A DNA stretch of 10,543 nucleotides from Saccoglossus kowalevskii (lineage: Eukaryota > Hemichordata > Enteropneusta > Harrimaniidae): assembly GCF_000003605.2 (NCBI RefSeq), contig NW_003132367.1, positions 30,850-41,392 of the forward strand, given 5' to 3'. A program made the translations under genes and the position numbers. Positions 9,101 to 10,543 of the stretch are shown here, one piece after another. The notes under the pieces are model-generated. The model ran no database searches. It was not told where the DNA came from and saw only the letters and a program-made list of their open reading frames with translations. Numbering within the stretch: position 1 is the stretch's first letter; the number at the start of each line of letters is the position of its first letter.

Positions 9101-9627
9101 GAGCAATGCAGTTGTGTTCGTTTTTTTATTTGAAACCTCTTTTTTAGAGAAAGATGACACTGGTTGACATTGTAATGAAATTTTAGGCAAGAAAAAAAAA
9201 TGTATCAAATTTTAGATTACCCCCGGTAGCTTAGTTTCTTCCGTCAACTGCCGACATTGAAAGTCGGCGTAGGTGGATTTTTCAACCAAAATAGTCCCCC
9301 AAAACTATTTGATGATCATTTTTTGAAATTTTGAACCCCAAAATAAGGGCCCACCAGCTGTGAATTTTTTTGGATGGGCCTATCACAGCAGAATCCGGTA
9401 TATTTTTCATGCAAGTTTTTTTGTAGTATGTTATTTTGAAATTATTTGATTTTGATTTTTCAGAACCTGGTTATTACGAAGATGGTGCGTTTGGTTTACG
9501 AGTAGAAAATGTTGTTCTAGTAAAAAAGGCAGAATTCAAGCAGAAAGAGTTTCTGAACTTTGAACCAGTCACCTTAGTACCAATTCAACAAAAAATGATA
9601 GACCCATCACTTCTAACTGAAAAAGAG
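50..9627 (+). CDS. XPNPEP1: Xaa-Pro aminopeptidase 1 (aminopeptidase P1), 12 internal exons, both ends missing
   Basis: This span covers a spliced gene for a cytosolic metallopeptidase that removes the N-terminal residue from peptides with proline at position 2 (family M24B, normally with manganese). The joined exons e1-e12 (50-145, 256-337, 1650-1822, 3269-3311, 3977-4058, 4206-4256, 4345-4403, 4827-4976, 5274-5334, 6394-6463, 8072-8248, 9464-9627) give about 402 residues. The human protein has about 623, so roughly 200 N-terminal and 40 C-terminal residues lie outside. Metal ligands are visible as DSG (Asp, 4957-4959), GTTD (Asp, 5287-5289), GHG (His, 8143-8145), EPGYY (Glu, split 8248/9464-9465) and VENV (Glu, 9505-9507). 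Accessory histidines lie in IIHY (4897-4899) and NVHEGP (8170-8172). TRTMHFGTP resembles cytosolic XPNPEP1 more than GPI-anchored XPNPEP2 as I recall it. Orthology is inferred from memory of the family. Confidence 0.95.
256..337 (+). CDS. XPNPEP1: XPNPEP1 exon e2
   Basis: The acceptor is TTACAG (250-255) and the donor is GTAAGA (338). The first two bases finish the Trp codon, and the last two (AA) begin an Asn codon. It encodes (W)[18 protein letters not shown] then AVISKDSV. The LFNLRGSDV block and the NPVF-SYA run are hallmarks of the family. The 110-nt intron before it (146-255) shows no feature of its own. Confidence 0.93.
1348..1374. repeat. Short inverted repeat (8-bp stem, 11-nt loop)
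   Basis: CTTTCAGC at 1348-1355 is perfectly complementary to GCTGAAAG at 1367-1374. It lies about 40 bp upstream of the MITE. It has no A/T-only bias, but a single 8-bp stem in 1.3 kb of intron is weak evidence for any function. Confidence 0.5.
1413..1620. mobile_element. 208-bp MITE with TTAA target duplications (piggyBac-like)
   Basis: The left end CCTTTTCACCACCA (1413-1426) and the right end TGGTGGTGAAAAGT (1607-1620) are inverted copies with one mismatch, at the outermost base. Both are flanked directly by TTAA (1409-1412 and 1621-1624). TTAA duplication is characteristic of piggyBac-type transposition. The interior is AT-rich and has no coding potential, so this is a non-autonomous miniature element. 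Its right end lies only 29 bp before exon e3. The superfamily assignment rests only on the TTAA and the C-rich left terminus. Confidence 0.75.
1650..1822 (+). CDS. XPNPEP1: XPNPEP1 exon e3 (donor at 1819 or 1823)
   Basis: The acceptor is TTTTACAG (1642-1649). The first base completes an Asn codon. The translation begins [17 protein letters not shown], matching human LFID and its linker, then runs through [14 protein letters not shown] to TTEPKTW. Two overlapping donors sit at the end: GTATGT at 1819 (phase 0) and GTATTG at 1823 (phase 1). The first is closer to consensus. Only the second keeps exon e4 in its homologous frame, at the cost of an extra Phe (TWV-F-SGK). I used 1822 as the end for this reason. 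The low-conservation middle ([13 protein letters not shown]) is a surface-loop-like stretch. Confidence 0.85.
1823..3268 (+). other. Intron between e3 and e4 (about 1.45 kb)
   Basis: It ends in TTATTCTGCAG. From about 2124 to 2850 it holds the first copy of a dispersed repeat described separately. The remainder (2860-3260) is AT-rich, with a short direct repeat of CATATGAATAC (around 2904 and 2934) and nothing recognisable as coding or RNA. Confidence 0.8.
2124..2850. repeat. Dispersed intronic repeat, copy 1, with internal units
   Basis: The block is less A/T-simple than its surroundings and is built of degenerate units. Each unit carries a variant of ACTGGTGGCCATTTT, anchored at 2318-2323, 2478-2483 and 2597-2602, then TCCAAAAA and ACATTTGG-CATGTC. 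The 20-mer AACTATGCCATTGACAATGA at 2789-2808 recurs with one mismatch at 7292-7311 in a later intron. Ends are approximate: the left is at the G-rich AGGGGGACTTATG region and the right is near TATTGGGGG. It has no long open frame. It may be a decayed non-autonomous transposon; no superfamily can be given. Confidence 0.6.
3269..3311 (+). CDS. XPNPEP1: XPNPEP1 exon e4 (43 nt, frame-sensitive)
   Basis: The acceptor is TTCTGCAG (3261-3268) and the donor is GTAACA (3312). In the homologous frame it reads [13 protein letters not shown] plus the first two bases of Lys. This matches the human WVSDKASYAV-SETIPK segment between the second N-terminal domain and the catalytic domain. In that frame the first two bases need one base from e3. 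Joining to the GTATGT donor of e3 instead hits TGA after nine codons. A stronger internal donor, GTGAGT, sits at 3295-3300. Identity is secure, and exact borders are likely but not proven. Confidence 0.8.
3312..3976 (+). other. Intron between e4 and e5 (665 bp)
   Basis: This AT-rich intron starts GTAACA and has two possible acceptors, TTTTAG (to 3971) and AAAAG (to 3976). The 15-mer ACTTGAGGGCAACAT at 3757-3771 is identical to 6180-6194 in a later intron, suggesting a fragment of the same repeat. Overlapping open frames at 3364-3576 and 3581-3889 have intron-like composition and match nothing I know. Confidence 0.75.
3977..4058 (+). CDS. XPNPEP1: XPNPEP1 exon e5 (linker into catalytic domain)
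   Basis: The first base completes the Lys codon of e4. It then encodes [20 protein letters not shown] and EGMRQSH, up to the donor GTAAGT (4059). AKA-KN-E-EGM-H is the conserved lead into the catalytic domain (human AKAVKNSAESEGMRRAH). The acceptor chosen is the second of two tandem sites, AAAAG ending at 3976. The upstream TTTTAG (ending 3971) has the better pyrimidine context, but joined to the full e4 it leads to a stop ten codons later. Confidence 0.88.
4206..4256 (+). CDS. XPNPEP1: XPNPEP1 exon e6
   Basis: This is a 51-nt exon, phase 0 on both sides, with acceptor TTCTTCAG and donor GTACCG. It encodes [17 protein letters not shown], nearly identical to human [17 protein letters not shown]. 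This is the first helix of the pita-bread fold. The introns on either side (4059-4205 and 4257-4344) are short and featureless. Confidence 0.94.
4345..4403 (+). CDS. XPNPEP1: XPNPEP1 exon e7
   Basis: The acceptor is TTTGCAG and the donor is GTAAAT. It encodes [19 protein letters not shown] plus AG of a split Ser codon. The human segment is VPKGGVTEISAADKAEEFRR, so a Ser stands here in place of the second human Arg. The region packs the second helix of the catalytic domain. Confidence 0.94.
4404..4826 (+). other. Intron between e7 and e8 (423 bp) with CCAAT repeats
   Basis: This phase 2 intron ends in TTATTTCAG. Its first third carries a duplicated CCAATCAGG-type segment, described separately. 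The rest is A/T-rich, with A runs around 4679-4700, and no gene is seen. Confidence 0.75.
4487..4585. repeat. Two 27-bp direct repeats with CCAAT cores, 72 bp apart
   Basis: Positions 4487-4513 and 4559-4585 match at 22 of 27 bases. Both contain GCCAATCAGG followed by AACA. A third, inverted version lies at 4458-4469, where GTTGATTGGCTG reads CAGCCAATCAAC on the other strand. CCAAT is the NF-Y core in animals, but repeated CCAAT within an intron may equally be a transposon remnant. Function is not shown. Confidence 0.6.
4827..4976 (+). CDS. XPNPEP1: XPNPEP1 exon e8 (first metal ligand, catalytic His)
   Basis: The first base completes a Ser codon and the last two begin a Lys codon; the donor is GTAAGT. 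It encodes [20 protein letters not shown], then [20 protein letters not shown] and YLCDSGAQY. The His of IIHY (4897-4899) matches human His395, which is needed for catalysis. The Asp of DSG (4957-4959) is the first metal ligand (human Asp415). The peptide between them varies most across species and has a Cys-containing loop (INCNE) here. Confidence 0.95.
4977..5273 (+). other. Intron between e8 and e9 (297 bp)
   Basis: It runs from GTAAGT to TTTCCATAG. A short stretch near 5087-5112, AAAATGGCTGCCAGTCAGCC, resembles the ATGG-CTGGCAGCC core of the dispersed repeats elsewhere in the window and can fold into a 5-bp stem. Nothing else is recognisable. Confidence 0.6.
5274..5334 (+). CDS. XPNPEP1: XPNPEP1 exon e9 (second metal ligand)
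   Basis: The acceptor is CCATAG and the donor is GTTAGA. The first base completes Lys. It encodes [20 protein letters not shown], which differs from the human segment only at DT/DV and in the last few positions. The Asp at 5287-5289 is the second metal ligand (human Asp426). The exon ends in phase 0. Confidence 0.95.
5335..6393 (+). other. Intron between e9 and e10 (1059 bp)
   Basis: This AT-rich intron contains a perfect 12-bp palindrome, TTACTATAGTAA (5453-5464), with a related TTTACTATAATAAA nearby. It also holds the inverted-repeat element at 5904-6193. The remainder shows no coding or RNA signal. Confidence 0.75.
5904..6193. mobile_element. 290-bp inverted-repeat element (probable MITE)
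   Basis: TGTTGCCCTCA at 5904-5914 is the exact inverse of TGAGGGCAACA at 6183-6193. The similarity extends inward weakly: CGACCGAAAAAT on the left corresponds to the reverse of ATTTTTCGACTT on the right. The interior has poly-T (5949-5966), poly-A (6144-6158) and more C/G-rich patches (GACCCCCAGAGTCCCC near 6042), all unlike the surrounding intron. No target duplication is clear, so the exact ends and class are unknown. Confidence 0.55.
6394..6463 (+). CDS. XPNPEP1: XPNPEP1 exon e10
   Basis: The acceptor is TTTCTTCAG and the donor is GTGAGG (6464). It encodes [20 protein letters not shown] then GTK plus the first base of Gly. Human has ECFTYVLKGHIAVSAAVFPTGTKG. This is the helix between the metal-site strands. 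The open frame that continues to 6648 is read-through into the intron. Confidence 0.95.
6464..8071 (+). other. Intron between e10 and e11 (1608 bp)
   Basis: This phase 1 intron ends in TTTCTTTACAG. It carries the second dispersed repeat copy (about 6690-7311). The rest, including open frames at 7475-7816 and 7842-8042, is A/T-rich with stop-poor patches but no recognisable protein. Confidence 0.75.
6690..7311. repeat. Dispersed intronic repeat, copy 2, with internal units
   Basis: Three degenerate units carry GATTCAAGATGG...GGCAGCC-type cores, at 6848-6873, 7018-7047 and 7161-7192. They are preceded by TGCATGT/TGCATTT and spaced about 175 and 143 bp. The same core and the end sequence AACTATGTCATTGACAATGA (7292-7311) occur in copy 1 near 2124-2850, in the same orientation. 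Overlapping open frames here (6690-6945, 6999-7181) are chance products of the repeat. The ends are approximate. Confidence 0.6.
8072..8248 (+). CDS. XPNPEP1: XPNPEP1 exon e11 (His metal ligand)
   Basis: The first two bases complete Gly. The exon then encodes [36 protein letters not shown] and, near its end, [10 protein letters not shown]. It stops on the first base of the Glu metal-ligand codon at the donor GTAAGA. The His in GTGHG (8143-8145) is the third metal ligand (human His489), and the His in NVHEGP (8170-8172) matches human His498. The human MIVTDEPG has FLSDEPG here, a conservative change in the strand before the ligand. Confidence 0.96.
8288..8420. repeat. Tandem duplication, about 66-bp unit, two copies
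   Basis: Copy 1 starts TCAGTTTCTTTGATGTTCAG at 8288 and copy 2 starts TCAGTTCCTCTGATCTTCAG at 8354. Both continue with TTT-GA-AGGTTT and later CTCTGTAA-CT. The copies are visibly diverged, and the second carries a small insertion. The array begins 40 bp after the exon e11 donor. Confidence 0.65.
8439..8456. repeat. Perfect 8-bp palindrome at the left transposon end
   Basis: GGTACATG and CATGTACC are separated by two bases. The right arm overlaps the first bases of the left terminal repeat of the 944-bp element. It may be the original insertion target or part of the element end. Confidence 0.5.
8455..9398. mobile_element. 944-bp non-autonomous DNA transposon with TA-flanked inverted ends
   Basis: CCGGATTCTGC at 8455-8465 is the exact inverse of GCAGAATCCGG at 9388-9398. 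Each is flanked by TA (8453-8454 and 9399-9400), giving 13 matching bases in total. The interior has no long open frame. It contains a 15-bp direct repeat, TTTCCTAACGTCTAA, at 8546-8560 and 8572-8586, a hairpin GCCGAC/GTCGGC (9250-9268) and a stem AAATAGT/ACTATTT (9289-9310). TA flanks would fit a Tc1/mariner-type duplication, but this class is a guess. A further ACCGGATT at about 9083 may mark a nested or internal end. Confidence 0.65.
9464..9627 (+). CDS. XPNPEP1: XPNPEP1 exon e12 (last two metal ligands)
   Basis: The first two bases complete the fourth metal ligand, Glu of EPGYY (human Glu523). The exon reads [20 protein letters not shown], then a variable Lys-rich loop (KAEFKQKEF), then [20 protein letters not shown] and LTEKE up to the donor GTATTA. 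Glu of VENV (9505-9507) is the fifth ligand (human Glu537). The remaining C-terminal tail, CDWLN- in human, must be in an exon beyond 10543. Confidence 0.95.
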
Positions 9628-10543
9628 GTATTATTATATATAGTAATTATTAATGTATTCTGAAAACTGCACTAACCACATTTTTTTCATGTTCATAATT
9701 GGTGTAATTTTTTTTACATTTTCTGTAATTTTCATCGTTATTTAGGTTTAAACAAACTAAATATGACATTGTTTTTAGTTTTGATTAAAACGTTTTAACT
9801 TTTTTCTCTATTTTGTGGATGATAACTGCATTTATACTTCAGCGCACAAAAAGTTAATTCTTTCATCATGAGAGAAAATGAAACCACTTTGAAAATTTTA
9901 GAGAGTAGCACACTAAACTCGTCTGATTTGTTGAATTAAAAAAATTAATTAAATTTCTTTTCATGCTGTTGTTCACAAACCCCAGACAAAAAAGTATGGT
10001 TATCAAACTACTTTTCATGCAACAATTCTGACTTTTGAGCAATTTACCTTTTAGATCTTACATTGTATATCTGAAAGTTTTGCATGACTAACATACAGTG
10101 GCCTCTTGCTAAGTCGCGAGTGATGGGATCCAAGCTAAAAACGAGGACTTACCGAGGGGTCTTGTAAAAAGGGAAGTTTATGCATTAAAAATTGATAAAA
10201 AGCACATGTACACACATACGTTTATTTATAATACGTTTTCTTTATTGGACAACATCACAGCGTCCATGTCTGCATGGATTTAACTTATTGCAGTGAGTTA
10301 GCTTTATCACAGGGTTGAGAAGTACGTACAGCTGCGACTTTATACGGCCGTTGACACCCTTTGTAGCTCAGTAATTTACGGCCAGTAGATGTTAAGTTGT
10401 TTCCTCCAGCCATCTAACGGCCAACTGAATACACGATATGACAAACATTAGTTCTTCTACTTCAAAGTTTCCATCAAAACACAATAAAATTTTTGGGAGC
10501 CATCCAACTACCCGTGACTTAGCCGAAACACACTTAGCGAGGG
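9628..10543 (+). other. Intron after e12, continuing past the window
   Basis: It starts GTATTA and has no visible acceptor followed by the expected Xaa-Asp-Trp-Leu-type C-terminal coding sequence. The first 465 bp are plain A/T-rich sequence in which I see nothing. From 10096 to the edge it is a transposon, described separately. Confidence 0.75.
10096..10543. mobile_element. Pogo/Tigger-like non-autonomous transposon, right tip cut by window end
   Basis: It begins CAGTGGCCTC directly after TA (10094-10095), the pogo/Tigger pattern. CCTCTTGCTAAGT (10102-10114) is the inverse of ACTTAGCGAGGG (10532-10543) apart from small differences. A second inner GCTAAGTC (10108-10115) pairs with GACTTAGC (10516-10523), and GGACTTACCGAGGGG lies near 10133-10147. 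This layered terminal structure is usual for Tigger-type ends. An internal stem joins 10380-10391 with 10411-10422 (10 of 12 pairs). No open frame is present. A hAT element can also start CAGTGG, so the class is not certain. Confidence 0.7.

Larger units (their letters stand above)
8249..9463 (+). other. Intron between e11 and e12 (1215 bp)
   Basis: It is phase 1, ends in GATTTTTCAG and is mostly repetitive. It holds a 66-bp tandem duplication (8288-8420) followed by the 944-bp inverted-repeat element (8455-9398). Little unique intron sequence remains outside these two. Confidence 0.8.

Noticed and set aside
50-9627. Pseudogene interpretation of the XPNPEP1 locus
   Set aside because: Introns are retained, eleven of twelve exons are clean and in frame, and every metal ligand and catalytic residue is present. 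The single e3/e4 problem has simple splicing or assembly explanations.
10479-10489. AATAAA polyadenylation signal near the window end
   Set aside because: It lies inside the transposon in an intron, before the missing C-terminal exon, and nothing supports transcript ending there.
1-10543. CRISPR array, bacterial operon, toxin-antitoxin or phage-type system
   Set aside because: There are no regularly spaced exact repeats, no ribosome-binding-site-led gene strings and no compact coding. The spliced gene shows this is animal DNA.

Overview
The window is a piece of an animal nuclear genome. It is AT-rich, with long introns full of A/T runs and degenerate repeats, and it carries twelve spliced coding exons on the + strand. 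Read in order, the exons give about 402 continuous residues of cytosolic Xaa-Pro aminopeptidase 1 (XPNPEP1, aminopeptidase P, peptidase family M24B). The first roughly 200 residues of the protein lie upstream of position 50. The last roughly 40 residues lie beyond the window. AT-rich introns, the repeat content and protein features that look intermediate between vertebrate and insect forms suggest a marine invertebrate. A hemichordate-like deuterostome is my weak guess, and I cannot name the species.

Exons e1 to e5 (50-4058) encode the second, creatinase-like N-terminal domain. Exons e6 to e12 (4206-9627) encode the pita-bread catalytic domain. All five metal ligands (Asp, Asp, His, Glu, Glu) and the two accessory catalytic histidines are present, so the gene looks functional. 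Exon borders were set by GT/AG sites, by reading-frame continuity and by similarity to the family.

Introns hold the rest. They contain a 208-bp MITE with TTAA duplications ending 29 bp before e3 (1413-1620) and two diverged copies of a roughly 600-730-bp repeat built from internal units (about 2124-2850 and 6690-7311). There is also a 290-bp inverted-repeat element (5904-6193), a 66-bp tandem duplication (8288-8420), a 944-bp element with terminal inverted repeats (8455-9398) and a pogo/Tigger-like non-autonomous transposon that starts at 10096 and appears to end just past the window edge.

The most unusual coding observation is around the 43-nt exon e4. The obvious donor of e3 does not keep the frame, e5 has tandem acceptors 5 nt apart, and several splice-site combinations are frame-consistent, including one that skips e4 cleanly. 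No prokaryotic-type system, CRISPR array, RNA gene or second protein-coding gene is visible.
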